From DSYU01 sp963827605 (GTDB lineage Bacteria > Chloroflexota > Anaerolineae > Anaerolineales > Anaerolineaceae), in NCBI GenBank assembly GCA_963827605.1, contig CAWHBK010000002.1, positions 744,001 through 808,000 of the forward strand: 64,000 nt of DNA, given 5' to 3'. The notes below the pieces were generated by a model. It searched no databases and was not told the DNA's origin. It saw nothing but the letters and a program-made list of their open reading frames with translations. The position numbers and the translations under genes are program-made. This document shows, in pieces, positions 19,868 to 29,102 of this stretch. How positions within the stretch are numbered: the stretch's first letter is position 1; every line of letters begins with the position of its first letter.

Positions 19868-19896
19868 TTGACTCACACACTACATTTTTGTATAGT
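19868..19896 (+). promoter_or_regulatory. Strong promoter of the formate dehydrogenase operon
   Basis: TTGACT (19868-19873), a 17-base spacer and TATAGT (19891-19896) form one of the best sigma-70-type promoters in the window, about 150 bases before the first small gene of the operon. Confidence 0.75.
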
Positions 19897-19909
19897 GAGC
19901 TTACGTTTC

Positions 19910-19977
19910 GCCCGGTGCAGTTGGCGCCGGGCATAGCATTATTCGTACGTCCAACCTGATTGGTGGAATTCTACCAA
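19910..19977 (+). promoter_or_regulatory. Leader hairpin and operator-like palindrome
   Basis: Just after the promoter a 9-bp hairpin (GCCCGGTGC 19910-19918 with GCGCCGGGC 19924-19932) is followed by a near-perfect 18-base palindrome TTGGTGGAATTCTACCAA at 19960-19977. Either could bind a regulator or control the leader transcript. I do not recognise a known riboswitch. Confidence 0.45.
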
Positions 19978-20045
19978 ATCGAGAACAAAGAACTTCACAA
20001 ACGCGCTTCGCAATGCGATGCGTAATCCTTTCGAAGGAACGGATG

Positions 20046-20270
20046 ATGGCTGCTGTGTGTATCGTCACAGGCCGGGTGGTTGCCGTACAGGAAGAGCGCC
20101 TGCGTCTGCTCGCCAATTCGGGGCAGGCGCTGCTGCTGACGCTGGGGAAGAACGCCTGGCTGGCAGCGGACCTGGGCGACCTGCTGCACACCCAGGCGCC
20201 GGTGCGGGTTGCGTACACGGGGGAAGCGAACCTGGTGTCTGGAGTAGTACACAGGATAGAAATAATTTAA
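20046..20270 (+). CDS. Small conserved-looking protein leading the formate dehydrogenase operon
   Basis: A 74-residue protein with AAGGA upstream; a second ATG three bases earlier is possible. The sequence is a mix of short strands (CIVTGRVVAVQEERLRLLA, ALLLTLGKNAWLAADLGDLL, VRVAYTGEANLVSGVVHRIE) suggesting a small beta-barrel. There are no metal-binding motifs and one cysteine. It lies 42 bases before the catalytic subunit and shares its promoter, so a role in formate dehydrogenase assembly or regulation is possible but is inference from position only. Confidence 0.6.
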   Translation: MAAVCIVTGRVVAVQEERLRLLANSGQALLLTLGKNAWLAADLGDLLHTQAPVRVAYTGEANLVSGVVHRIEII

Positions 20271-20312
20271 GATTGTTGATCCGCGTCCAATCTCTTCTCT
20301 TGTGGGGGTGGG

Positions 20313-23300
20313 ATGGCTATTTCAAAACGAACCTTTCTTGAACGTGTGCAGGCGACCGCGCGGGCCGCCGTCAATGATTGGGCGGTGCCGCGCCAGCTGG
20401 CCGGTCAGGACCCGCTGGGCAAGGCTGCTGAGAGCAGCGCTTCGCGCGCGCTGCGGCCGCGCTTGCAGGACGCCGACCGGGTTGGCACCAGCATCTGCCC
20501 GTACTGCGCGGTGGGCTGCGCGCAGCTGGTCTACGCCCAGGGAAACGACGAGACCGGGTTCCGCATCATTCACGTCGAAGGCGACCCGCGCAGCCCGATC
20601 AACCAGGGCACCCTCTGCCCCAAAGGCGCAGCCACCTCCAGTTGGATCAATAACCCCAACCGGTTGACCAAAGTGAAGTACCGCCGCCCCTACGCCGACC
20701 ATTGGGAAGAAGTTCCGCTGGAATGGGCCATGGAGCGCATCGCCTTCCTTATCAAGCAGACCCGCGACGAGACCTTCGTGCGCAGCCTACCCGGACGGCC
20801 AGACGGTCAACCACACCGTGGCAATGGCATCGCTGGGCGGCGCGACCCTCGACAACGAAGAGAACTACCTGATCAAGAAATTCTTTGGCGGCGGGCTGGG
20901 CATGGTCTGGATCGAAAACCAGGCCCGCATATGACACAGCTCCTCGGTGCCCGGTCTGGGCACCTCCTTCGGGCGCGGGGCCGCCACTACCGCGCAGTGG
21001 GACCTGGCCAACAGCTGACTGCGTGGTGATTATGGGCTCGAACATGGCGGAGGCACACCCAATCGCCTTCCGCTTTGTGCTGCAGGCACAGGAGCGGGGC
21101 GCTACCGTCATCCACGTCGACCCGCGTTTCACCCGCACCTCGGCCCTCGCGGATATTTACGCCCAGATCCGCGCCGGGTCGGATATCGCCTTCCTGGGCG
21201 GGCTGATCCACTACATCCTCGAAAATGATCTGTGGTTCAAAGAGTATGCCCTTAACTATACCAACCTAGCTACCCTGATCGACGAGCGCTACCAGGACAC
21301 CAGCGAGCTGGATGGGATCTTCTCCGGGTGGGACTCGGATACCCACCAATATGATCCTGAAACCTGGCAGTACCAGGGCCAAAAGGGCAAACCAGAAATG
21401 GCCGCTCCGCATGGCAACACAGGCGATGTCTTACAGCGAAATGCTCCAGCGCACCACCACCCTGCCGCCGCGGACGGACCCCACCCTGCAAGACCCGCAC
21501 TGCGTTTACCAGATCCTACGCCGCCACTACGCCAGCCTATACGCCCGAGATGGTCGAGCGCGTCACCGGCTGCCCGCAGGAAACCTTCCTCCAGATCGCC
21601 GAAGCCATCACGCGCAACTCGGGCCGCGAGCGGACGACGGCCTGGTGCTACGCGGTGGGCTGGACGCACCATACCACCGGGGTGCAGATCATCCGCGCCG
21701 CTACGATCATCCAGGCCTTGCTGGGCAACATCGGCCGCCCTGGCGGAGGCATTCTGGCGCTGCGCGGGCACTACGAGCATCCAGGGCAGCACCGACATAC
21801 CCACCCTGTACAACCTGCTGCCCGGCTACCTGCCCCAACCCGACATTCACAAGAACCAGCAAACGCTCAGCGATTACATCACCGGCGCAGACTTCGCCGA
21901 CCGGCTGGCTGGCACAACTTTCCCAAATACATCGTCAGCCTGCTGCGCGCCTGGTACGGCGAGCATGCCGCGCCGGAGAACGAGTGGGGCTACCAATGGC
22001 TCCCAAAGATCACCGGCGATCTACTCGCAGCTGCCGATGATGTTCGCCATCCAGGACGGCACGATCCGCGGCATGTTCTTGATCGGCCAGAACCCGGTCG
22101 TCGGCGGGCACAATTCCCACCTGATCCGCATGGCGCTGCCCAACCTGGAATGGCTGGTGGTGCGGGATATCTTCGAGACAGAGACGGCCTCGTTCTGGTA
22201 CAAATCGCCTGAAGTGGCCTCCGGCGAACTGTAAACCGGAGGAGATCAAAACCGAAATCTTCCTCATGCCCGCCGCGCTGCCTGGAGAAAAGGAAGGCAC
22301 CTTCACCAACACCCACCGCCTGATCCAGTGGCACGACAAGGTGGTCGACCCACCCGGCGACTGCCGCTCGGACCTCTGGTTCGTGTATCACCTGGGCAAA
22401 AGGCTGAAGGAGACTGTACGCCGGCAGCACCGACCCAAGAGACGAACCGATGCAGAAACTGACCTGGGATTACCCGACCATTGGGGCCATCGCGGAGCCA
22501 TCCGCCGCTGCCGTGCTCAAAGAAATCAACGGGTACACCTGGCCTGAACGGAAGCAGATCGCTGACTTCACGAACCTTCAGGACGACGGCTCGACCGCCT
22601 GCGGCTGCTGGATTTACAGCGGGGTGTACCCGGAGGAAGGCCGCAACCGCAGCCGCAGCCGGGTGGCGGACGGGCCGGATGGCCCGGGCACGCATCTCAA
22701 TTGGGCTTTCGCCTGGCCGAGCAACCGGCGCATCATGTACAACCGCGCCTCGGCCGACCCGGACGGCAAACCCTGGTCGGAACGCAAGCGTTATGTGTGG
22801 TGGGACGCCGTACAGGGCGAATGGACAGGGCAAGGACGCGGTGGAGTTTATTCACGACCGGCCGCCCGATTACACTCCAAACTGGTCCGCCAACCCGCTG
22901 GGGATGGACGCGCATGACGGCCGCTCGCCTTTCATGATGATTGGCGACGGCAAAGCCTCGATTTTCGTGCCGCAAGGGTTGAAAGACGGCCCGCTGCCCG
23001 CGCATTACGAACCGGTCGAATCGCCGGTCAAGAACGCGCTGTACCGGCAGCAGGACAACCCGGCCGCCAAAAAGTGGGAGCGCCCCGACAACCGCTACCA
23101 CGCCGTCGGCGACCCGCGCTACCCCTATGTGATCACCACCTACCGCCTGACCGAACATCACTCGGGCGGTATCCCCACCCGCTGGGTGCCTTCACTGGCC
23201 GAGCTGCAGCCGGAAGGTTTTGCCGAAATCCCGATCGGCGCTGGCGCAAGCGCTGGGTATTCACAACCTGGATTGGGTGGTGATTTCCACTGCCCGCGGA

Positions 23301-23510
23301 GAGATCGAAACCCGCGCGCTGGTCACCAGTCGCCTGCTGCCGCTGGAAATTGACGGCCAGCGCGTGTACCAGATCGGCATGCCCTGGCACTTTGGCTGGC
23401 AGGGCTACGCCACCGGCAGCATCGCCAACACGCTTTCAGCCATCGTCGGCGACCCCAACACCAGCATCCACGAGGGCAAGGCCTTTACGTGCAATGTGAG
23501 GAAAAGGTAA
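20313..23510 (+). CDS. fdnG: Selenocysteine formate dehydrogenase, catalytic (molybdopterin) subunit; many frameshifts
   Basis: Oxidises formate at a Mo/W-bis-MGD centre. The N-terminus has the [4Fe-4S] motif CPYCAVGC with a later Cys in GTLCPKG. At 20932-20934 an in-frame TGA sits in ENQARI-Sec-HSSSVPGLG, the known Sec position of FdnG/FdhF relatives, followed by a SECIS hairpin. Family blocks continue (FGRGAATT, VVIMGSNMAEAHP, VTGCPQETF, ILALRGH, FLIGQNPVVGG, MPWHFGWQGYATG). The frame must change about eleven times (near 20790, 21016, 21395, 21530, 21768, 21912, 22028, 22223, 22412, 22825, 23245); all but one fit a single extra base. Corrected length is about 1,061 residues, near FdnG's 1,015. 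The N-terminus has KR-TFLE rather than a clear twin-arginine motif, so the membrane side is uncertain. Confidence 0.9.
20932..20964 (+). other. Selenocysteine UGA codon and bacterial SECIS element
   Basis: TGA at 20932-20934 is followed after 18 bases by the loop GGTCT (20953-20957) closed by a perfect 7-bp stem GGTGCCC/GGGCACC (20946-20952, 20958-20964). E. coli fdhF has the same layout from memory: UGA, 18 bases, apical GGUCU on a short stem bound by SelB. Confidence 0.88.
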
Positions 23511-23513
23511 TCC

Positions 23514-24508
23514 ATGCCACAAACCGTCTTGTTTCCTCCAGCGGTGCCAGAGCGCGCCCGGAAGATCAGCGCATCGGTCTTGCCGGGGATGATCCCCGAT
23601 GAGGCCGAACTGACTGCCGGGGTGCGGGTAACGCCCGGGCGCGCGTATGGCTTTTTCACCGACACCAGCCTGTGCATCGGCTGCAAGAGCTGCGAGGTGG
23701 CCTGCAAAGAATGGAACCTGCTCCCAGCAGACGATGCGCTGCCCGCCGCGTCCAGCGGCGCCAGGCACGGCAAGCCGTGCCCGCCGCACTAAGCGGGATG
23801 AGCTACGACAACACCCGCGCGCTTTCCGCCACCACCTGGCGGCACGTCCGTTTTGTGGAGCAGCCGGGCGAGTCCATCGGGCGCTCGGGCCAGAAACTGC
23901 CCTTCCAGAGCCACTGGCTGATGATGAGCGACGTTTGCAAGCACTGCGAGCGGGCCGGCTGTCTGGAAGCCTGCCCGACCGGCGCGCTGTTCCGCACCGA
24001 GTTCGACACGGTGGTTGTGCAGCAGGATATCTGCAACGGCTGCGGATACTGCGTGCCCTCTTGCCCGTTTGGCGTGGTGGCGCTGAACGCGGCGGATGGC
24101 AAGGCTCACAAATGCACGCTGTGTTACGACCGGTTGAAAGGCGGGCTGGAACCGGCCTGCGCCAAGGCCTGCCCGACCAACTCGATCCAGTTCGGCCTGG
24201 TGGAGGATTTGGTCGAACGCGCCCGGCAGCGGCTGGCGGACCTGCACTCCCGCGGGGTCAGCCAGGCTTATTTATACGGGCTTCCGGGCGGGCCCGGCGC
24301 GAGCGGCGGGATCGAGCATCTGAACGCCTTCTTTCTGTTACTCGACCGGCCCGAGGTTTACAACTTGCCCGCTGCCCCATCCCTGCCGCAGCGGCGGGTG
24401 GGCGCCGGGCTGCGCAACGGTCTGCTGACCATGGCCGCACTGGGGCTGGCTGCCGCGCTGACATTCTGGATGGGTGACAAGAGAACAGGACCCGGATCAA
24501 AAGGATGA
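23514..24508 (+). CDS. Formate dehydrogenase iron-sulfur subunit (four [4Fe-4S] clusters), frameshifted
   Basis: The electron-transfer subunit that takes electrons from the catalytic subunit. Four ferredoxin-type cysteine sets are visible: CIGCKSCEVACKEW, CKHCERAGCLEACP, CNGCGYCVPSCP and CTLCYDRLKGGLEPACAKACP, as in FdnH/HybA relatives, plus the family phrase GMSYDNTRALSATTWRHV. One C-terminal helix (LLTMAALGLAAALTFWMG) anchors it in the membrane as in FdnH. The frame changes between about 23730 and 23800; this needs a net loss of one base or a gain of two. The stop overlaps the start of the NrfD gene (ATGA), showing translational coupling. Confidence 0.9.
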
Positions 24509-25452
24509 ACACGGAACCGAGCAATCGATATCAGGGCGAAACCTATTACGAACTGCCGGCGATTAAGCCCGGCCATTACGGCTGGCTGATCACCACCTAC
24601 TTCTTTGCCGGCGGGCTGGCCAGCGCGGCGCAGTTCCTGGCGGCTGTGATCGATCTGTTTGGTCGCGCGGCAGACCGCCCGCTGGTGCGCACCGGGCGCT
24701 ACCTGGCGCTGCTGGGTGGGCTGGTATCGCCGCCGCTGCTGATACTTGACCTGCACGCTCCAAAGCGTTGGTACAACATGCTGCGCATCTATCGCAAAAC
24801 GTCGGCCATGTCAATCGGCTCGTGGGCGCTGACCGGTTTTGGAGTCCTCAGCGGCGTGGCCGCGGCAGGCCAGGCGGCCGAAGACCTGTTTGGCTGGCGC
24901 CTGGGACGCTGGGTGGCGCGGCTGGCCGGGCTTCCGGCAGCGCTCGCCGCCGGAGTGGTAGCCATCTACACCGGCACGCTGTTGGCCGCCACCAACGTCC
25001 CGCTTTGGGCAGGCAGTTTCCCGGTGCTGTCCTCGCTGTTTGCCAGCTCGGCCGCGTCGACCGCCGCCGCGGCGCTGATCTTGTTCTCCCCGAACGCCGG
25101 CGAGCAGGCTCACCGCCGGTTGGCCTGGTTTGGCCTGATCGCGGGGTCTGCCGAGCTGTTCTTTGCGGCGCGCGTTGAGACCATATGGCGCACCCGGCAG
25201 GTGGGCGGACCCGTTCGCAGGCCGCCGCTTGCAGCGCTGTGGCGCGGGGGTGTGCTCGGCCTGGGCATTCTCGTGCCGCTTGGGCTGCACCTGGTACAAT
25301 TATTCGGCGGTCGCAGGGCAGGCCGGGCCGGAACCCTGGCGGCCATCGCCACGTTAGCAGGCGGGTTCTGCCTGCGCGCTGTGTTTGTCTTTGGCGGGAA
25401 ACAGTCGGCCCGCCGCCCGCGGGATTATTTCCGCATGTCGCAACCAGGATAA
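24505..25452 (+). CDS. NrfD/PsrC-type membrane subunit of the formate dehydrogenase
   Basis: A 315-residue polytopic membrane protein. The opening YYELPAIKPGHYGWLITTYF and then FFAGGLASAAQFLAA and LDLHAPKRWYNMLRIYRKTS are typical of the NrfD/polysulfide reductase family, with about eight to nine helices. It replaces the cytochrome b subunit found in E. coli Fdn, so electrons probably go to the quinone pool through this haem-free subunit. It is translationally coupled to the iron-sulfur subunit by a four-base overlap. Confidence 0.88.
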   Translation: MNTEPSNRYQGETYYELPAIKPGHYGWLITTYFFAGGLASAAQFLAAVIDLFGRAADRPLVRTGRYLALLGGLVSPPLLILDLHAPKRWYNMLRIYRKTSAMSIGSWALTGFGVLSGVAAAGQAAEDLFGWRLGRWVARLAGLPAALAAGVVAIYTGTLLAATNVPLWAGSFPVLSSLFASSAASTAAAALILFSPNAGEQAHRRLAWFGLIAGSAELFFAARVETIWRTRQVGGPVRRPPLAALWRGGVLGLGILVPLGLHLVQLFGGRRAGRAGTLAAIATLAGGFCLRAVFVFGGKQSARRPRDYFRMSQPG

Positions 25453-25465
25453 GGAGCAGCCGCCC

Positions 25466-25816
25466 ATGAGCCAAACAAAGAAGGTTACCCTGGTCAACCT
25501 GCACGCCTCCGCCATTCAGGCGACCGAGAAGGCGCTCAACACCGCGCCAGGTGAGCGGAATACGGTAGTCGACGGCAGCGAGCGCGCCGTCGTCCGACTG
25601 CGCGACGCGTTGATCGAGCAGTTCCGCCAGGAACAGGACGGGCAAAGAAAAGCCGGGCTTCGGAATGCGCTGGATCAGGTAAACATCGCTGTCAGCCTGC
25701 TCACGGGGGTCGAGTACCCTGGATCGGGGATCCAGGAAAAGCCTATCCGGCAGGCGGAGGACATCCTGAAGGCGCTGGATTTTTCGATGCTCGAAAAGTC
25801 ACCGGGCAGCGCTTAG
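25466..25816 (+). CDS. Uncharacterised 116-residue protein at the end of the formate dehydrogenase operon
   Basis: A soluble, mainly helical protein after a clear AAGGAG site, 13 bases past the NrfD stop. Text such as ATEKALNTAPGERNTVVDGS, ERAVVRLRDALIEQFRQEQD and GLRNALDQVNIAVSLLTGVE predicts a bundle of three or four helices; no cysteines, histidine clusters or signal peptide. I do not recognise a family. Its tight spacing suggests it belongs with the formate dehydrogenase, not with the transporter that follows after 120 bases. Confidence 0.65.
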   Translation: MSQTKKVTLVNLHASAIQATEKALNTAPGERNTVVDGSERAVVRLRDALIEQFRQEQDGQRKAGLRNALDQVNIAVSLLTGVEYPGSGIQEKPIRQAEDILKALDFSMLEKSPGSA

Positions 25817-25935
25817 GATCTTGATCCTACTTTTGAAGAAGCAGCGGTTATCCTCCGAAAAGAGGAGCCAAATCCCCCCATTTGGGGGGTGACCGCCTGG
25901 ACAAGCTGTTGTATAACCAACGTTCGTATGGGGAA

Positions 25936-26604
25936 ATGTGTGTGAATACCTTGCTTAACCCGAACAGCTACAACCTGGCCGACCCGAACAGCATCCCCAA
26001 CCTGTTTTTACGCCACATGGGCATCGTTGGGCTGGCGATGCTGATCTCCATTCTCATCGCGGTTCCCATTGGCCTGCTCCTATCCCGTTACCGCCGTCTC
26101 TATACCCCGGTGATCACGTTTTCCGGCCTGTTGTACAGTATCCCGGCCATCGCCTTCGTGGCTGTGCTGATCACCGTCACCGGGCTGTCCCTTGGCACGA
26201 TTATCATACCGCTGGTGGTGTATAACCAGCTGGCGTTGATCAGCAATACCGCGGTGGCGGTAAACAATATCGATCCGCTGTATGTGGAGGTTGGCAAAGG
26301 GATGGGGATGAACCGCCGTCAGTTGTTTACCCGGGTGACGCTGCCCCTGGCGCTGCCGGTGATCGTGGCAGGCATCCGCGTTTCCACGGTCACCACCATT
26401 GGTATTGCTTCTCTGGCGGGGTTTATTGGACAGGGCGGCTTAGGCTCGCTGATTTTCATGAATATTACCGTAGGGGATTATGATGCCATTTTCGCGGGCG
26501 CAATTTTACTGTCTGGACTGGCCATCCTCGCGGACGTACTCCTGTTGGGCCTGCAAAGAGCTTTGAACCGCGGCCGCGGCACGGTTTCCGTTCAATCGGC
26601 ATAG
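25936..26604 (+). CDS. Osmoprotectant (glycine betaine/choline-type) ABC transporter permease
   Basis: A BPD_transp_1 permease of the OpuCB/ProW type, about 222 residues with five or six helices. The coupling loop EVGKGMGMNRRQLFTRVTLPLALPVIVAG is typical (EAA motif), as is SLAGFIGQGGLGSLI. Start choice is uncertain: ATG at 25936 has only GGGGA close by, while a TTG at 25882 follows GAGGAG and a CCCCCC/GGGGGG hairpin that could hide it. It heads a permease-permease-binding protein run with no ATPase gene. Confidence 0.85.
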   Translation: MCVNTLLNPNSYNLADPNSIPNLFLRHMGIVGLAMLISILIAVPIGLLLSRYRRLYTPVITFSGLLYSIPAIAFVAVLITVTGLSLGTIIIPLVVYNQLALISNTAVAVNNIDPLYVEVGKGMGMNRRQLFTRVTLPLALPVIVAGIRVSTVTTIGIASLAGFIGQGGLGSLIFMNITVGDYDAIFAGAILLSGLAILADVLLLGLQRALNRGRGTVSVQSA

Positions 26605-26611
26605 ACCGCTT

Positions 26612-27298
26612 ATGTTAAGTGCTATCCTGCAATTCCTGGCCGACCCGCGCAATCACCTGGGGGAAGAGACCCTGGCGTTTCTGCGTCTTTGCCTGGTTCC
26701 AATTTTCATCGCTGCTGTTATTGGCATCCTGATCGGCATTCTGGTATCGAGAAAACCCACCCTGGCATTTATTGCCATCAACATCAGCGGTTTTATTCGC
26801 GCTATTCCGGTGCTGGCGGCTTTGTTTCTGTTCGTCCCCATTTTTAAAGTCGGTTTCCTGCCCGCGGCCATCGCGCTGACTCTGTTAGGTATCCCGCCCG
26901 TGCTGCTAAACACGTATGAAGGACTGCACGGCATCGACCATGCCACCATCGAGGCCGCGCGCGGAATGGGGATGACGAACTGGCAAATCATGACCCAGAT
27001 CCAGATGCCGCTCGTCCTACCGGTGATCGCCTCTGGTTTGCGCACGTCAGCGGTGCAGATTGTGGCGACCGCCCCGTTAGGCGGTTTGATCGGGGCCGGC
27101 GGGTACGGCAACTATATCATCGACGGCGTCAACACCCTGAATACAGTCGAAATTCTGGCCGGCTCACTGCTCGTCGCCGGGCTGGCGATGCTTCTGGAGG
27201 TGTTCTTACAATGGGTCGAACGCCGGTTGACGCCCGCGGGGGTTCGCTTGCGGACGCATCCCGAAGTACCACTTGCGGTCAGGACAGCCAGACCGTAA
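26612..27298 (+). CDS. Osmoprotectant ABC transporter permease, second subunit
   Basis: A 228-residue paralogue of the preceding permease, seven bases downstream. It has an N-terminal stretch FLADPRNHLGEETLAFLRL typical of OpuCD-like subunits, five to six helices, and the EAA loop EAARGMGMTNWQIMTQIQMP followed by LVLPVIASGLR and GGLIGAGGYGNYIIDG. The two permeases would form the heterodimeric channel fed by the binding protein encoded next. Confidence 0.88.
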   Translation: MLSAILQFLADPRNHLGEETLAFLRLCLVPIFIAAVIGILIGILVSRKPTLAFIAINISGFIRAIPVLAALFLFVPIFKVGFLPAAIALTLLGIPPVLLNTYEGLHGIDHATIEAARGMGMTNWQIMTQIQMPLVLPVIASGLRTSAVQIVATAPLGGLIGAGGYGNYIIDGVNTLNTVEILAGSLLVAGLAMLLEVFLQWVERRLTPAGVRLRTHPEVPLAVRTARP

Positions 27299-27340
27299 AA
27301 CGAAAAACCGAAGTTCTATCAAACAATATTGGAGGAAAAG

Positions 27341-28294
27341 ATGACACAACCCACACGCTCACTGCGAGCAAAATCACTGGCCCTTTTAACGCTGCTGGCT
27401 ATGTTTCTCCTGGCCGCCTGCAGTGCCATCCCCCAATCGGGTGGAAACGCCGGGGGCGCTCAATCCAAAGGAAAGATCATCGTCGGGGGGAAACTGGACA
27501 CTGAGGCCCAACTGCTGACCCACATGTACACGGAGCTTTTACAAAAAGCCGGGTATACCGTGGATGAGAAACTGGCCCTTGGCAACAGCATCATTGTCTC
27601 GCAGGCCATCGAAAGCGGCGCGATTGACCTGTACCCCGAATTCACCGCGACAGGTTTGAACAAACTGGGCGTCCAATCCAGCTATGACCCGCAGAAGGAT
27701 TATGACACGGTGAAGCAGGGCTACAAACAAAATTATAAAATCACCTGGTTGGATATGGCCCCACTGAATGACGGCTACGCGCTGTGTACGACCAAGGACC
27801 AGTCGCAGCAGTTGGGAATAACCAATATATCCGGTCTGGCCCCAAAGGTAGGTGAGCTGACCCTGGCTTCCCCAAGCGACGGGATTCCGTTTGTAGATGG
27901 GCTGAAATCGGTGTACGGCTTTGATACCACCGGCTTCAAAGCCGTGCAGAAAGTCGATTATTCGATCGGTTTCCAATCAGTAAGCAGCGGTTCGGCAAAT
28001 CTGGCAGTGTGCTACACCACCGATGGAACGCTGGCGGCGAAAAATTTCATCTTCCTCGCGGATGACAAGAACGGTTTCCCCCAGTTCCACCCTGCCCCAA
28101 TCGTGCGCGACCCGGTATTGGAAAAGTACCCGGACATCCCAACCATCCTCAACCCGCTGGCTCCCAAGCTGACCACCGAGGTCAGCATCCAGCTGCAGCA
28201 AGAGGTGGCCCAATTGAAAGAGAAAGGCACCTCAGTCACCGAAGCGGTCAAACAGGTGGCCAAGAAGTTCTTGCAGGACCAGGGTCTCCTGTAA
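27341..28294 (+). CDS. Osmoprotectant-binding lipoprotein (OpuAC/ProX family)
   Basis: A 317-residue solute-binding lipoprotein. The ATG at 27341 follows GGAGG directly; an upstream in-frame TTG overlaps that site. The signal ends LLAAC. Mature sequence has the family text KIIVGGKLDTEAQLLTHMYT, SGAIDLYPEFTATGLNKLGV and LGITNISGLAPKVGELTLAS, matching quaternary-ammonium-binding proteins such as ProX/OpuCC, including aromatic residues likely to cage the ligand. Choline, betaine or carnitine cannot be told apart. Confidence 0.87.
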   Translation: MTQPTRSLRAKSLALLTLLAMFLLAACSAIPQSGGNAGGAQSKGKIIVGGKLDTEAQLLTHMYTELLQKAGYTVDEKLALGNSIIVSQAIESGAIDLYPEFTATGLNKLGVQSSYDPQKDYDTVKQGYKQNYKITWLDMAPLNDGYALCTTKDQSQQLGITNISGLAPKVGELTLASPSDGIPFVDGLKSVYGFDTTGFKAVQKVDYSIGFQSVSSGSANLAVCYTTDGTLAAKNFIFLADDKNGFPQFHPAPIVRDPVLEKYPDIPTILNPLAPKLTTEVSIQLQQEVAQLKEKGTSVTEAVKQVAKKFLQDQGLL

Positions 28295-28570
28295 AAAGGG
28301 ACCTTTTCCTGGAGGGAGTAACCTCCAGCCGGTATTGAAAAAACCAAAAAAGGGGGGCAGCCCCGCTCCCACAAAAGATGGAGGCGCGCATATGGTTCTA
28401 TATGTCGCGCCTCTCAGATATTCGGGAAAACGGTTCTTCCCTATCTGCTCCTGTTGATAATCAGGCGCTTAATCAGGTTCAAGGAGGTGCTGAGGGAACC
28501 CGTAGAAGCGATAAGGTTGATATGGTAAGATGCCCTAAAAGGGAAATGTTACCTGGCGTAGGGAGGAAGA
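28295..28570. other. Gap with hairpins, no gene seen
   Basis: A 7-bp hairpin (CTGGAGG 28309-28315 with CCTCCAG 28322-28328) follows the binding-protein stop; no T-run follows, so termination here is uncertain. The rest looks like untranslated leader of the HIT gene. A 66-codon frame starting at 28378 has no family features. Confidence 0.4.
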
Positions 28571-29029
28571 ATGACTGACAATCCGTGTGTGTTTTGCGAT
28601 CATCTGATCGTACCAACTGACTATGTTTGTACCTGGTCCCATTGGCAGGTCATTATCAACCATAATCAAGATTACCTTGGAAAAGTGATGCTTGTATTAC
28701 TACGGCACGAGACAGAGGTAACCGCGCTCACCGAAGTGGAACAAGTTGAATTTTGGCAGTTATTAGCTGTGGTTCGCAAAGCCCTTTCGGCGCTTTTCCA
28801 CCCAGATCATTTTAACTATGCCTTCTTGATGAATGGAGACCGCCATGTACATTTTCATGTCATCCCGCGCTATTCTACATCGAGACAATTTGCCGGCTTG
28901 GTTTTCACCGATGGCCAGCTTGGAGAGCATTATCAACTTCGGGATAACATCGTGGATGGTAAGGTTCGCCAAATACTTGCGGAGGCTCTGAGAGATCATC
29001 TGCCAGATTGTATGAAGAACCATTATTGA
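28571..29029 (+). CDS. HIT-family hydrolase/transferase
   Basis: A 152-residue histidine-triad protein. The catalytic motif HVHFHVIPRY (HxHxHxx) is at about residues 96-105. The N-terminus CVFCDHLIVPTDYVCTWSHW has the CxxC typical of Zn-binding HIT proteins of the FHIT/HinT superfamily. GGGAGGAAGA upstream sets the start. HIT proteins cleave or transfer nucleoside phosphoramidates or dinucleoside polyphosphates; the substrate here is not known. Codon use appears less GC-rich than in its neighbours, which may hint at a different origin. Confidence 0.85.
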   Translation: MTDNPCVFCDHLIVPTDYVCTWSHWQVIINHNQDYLGKVMLVLLRHETEVTALTEVEQVEFWQLLAVVRKALSALFHPDHFNYAFLMNGDRHVHFHVIPRYSTSRQFAGLVFTDGQLGEHYQLRDNIVDGKVRQILAEALRDHLPDCMKNHY

Positions 29030-29102
29030 TGAAGTAGCCAACCATAAAAACAGCTTCGGCTAGCAACAAGCCGGCAGGTTGGCATATAATTGAGTCACTC
29101 CT

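Noticed and set aside
19910..19977. Molybdenum-cofactor riboswitch before formate dehydrogenase
   Set aside because: The leader is too short and lacks the conserved stems I would expect; only a hairpin and a palindrome are visible.
20938..21016. Second in-frame TGA after the Sec codon (near 21015) as another selenocysteine
   Set aside because: Removing one A nearby restores the family text NADCVVIMGSN; the TGA is a frameshift product and has no SECIS behind it.
20313..23510. Formate dehydrogenase as a decayed pseudogene
   Set aside because: Every segment keeps family motifs including the SECIS, and the same kind of one-base breaks occur in the near-universal rsmA, so sequence error is the simpler view.
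28378..28578. 66-codon frame before the HIT gene
   Set aside because: No ribosome binding site, no recognisable features, and it overlaps the likely leader of the HIT gene.
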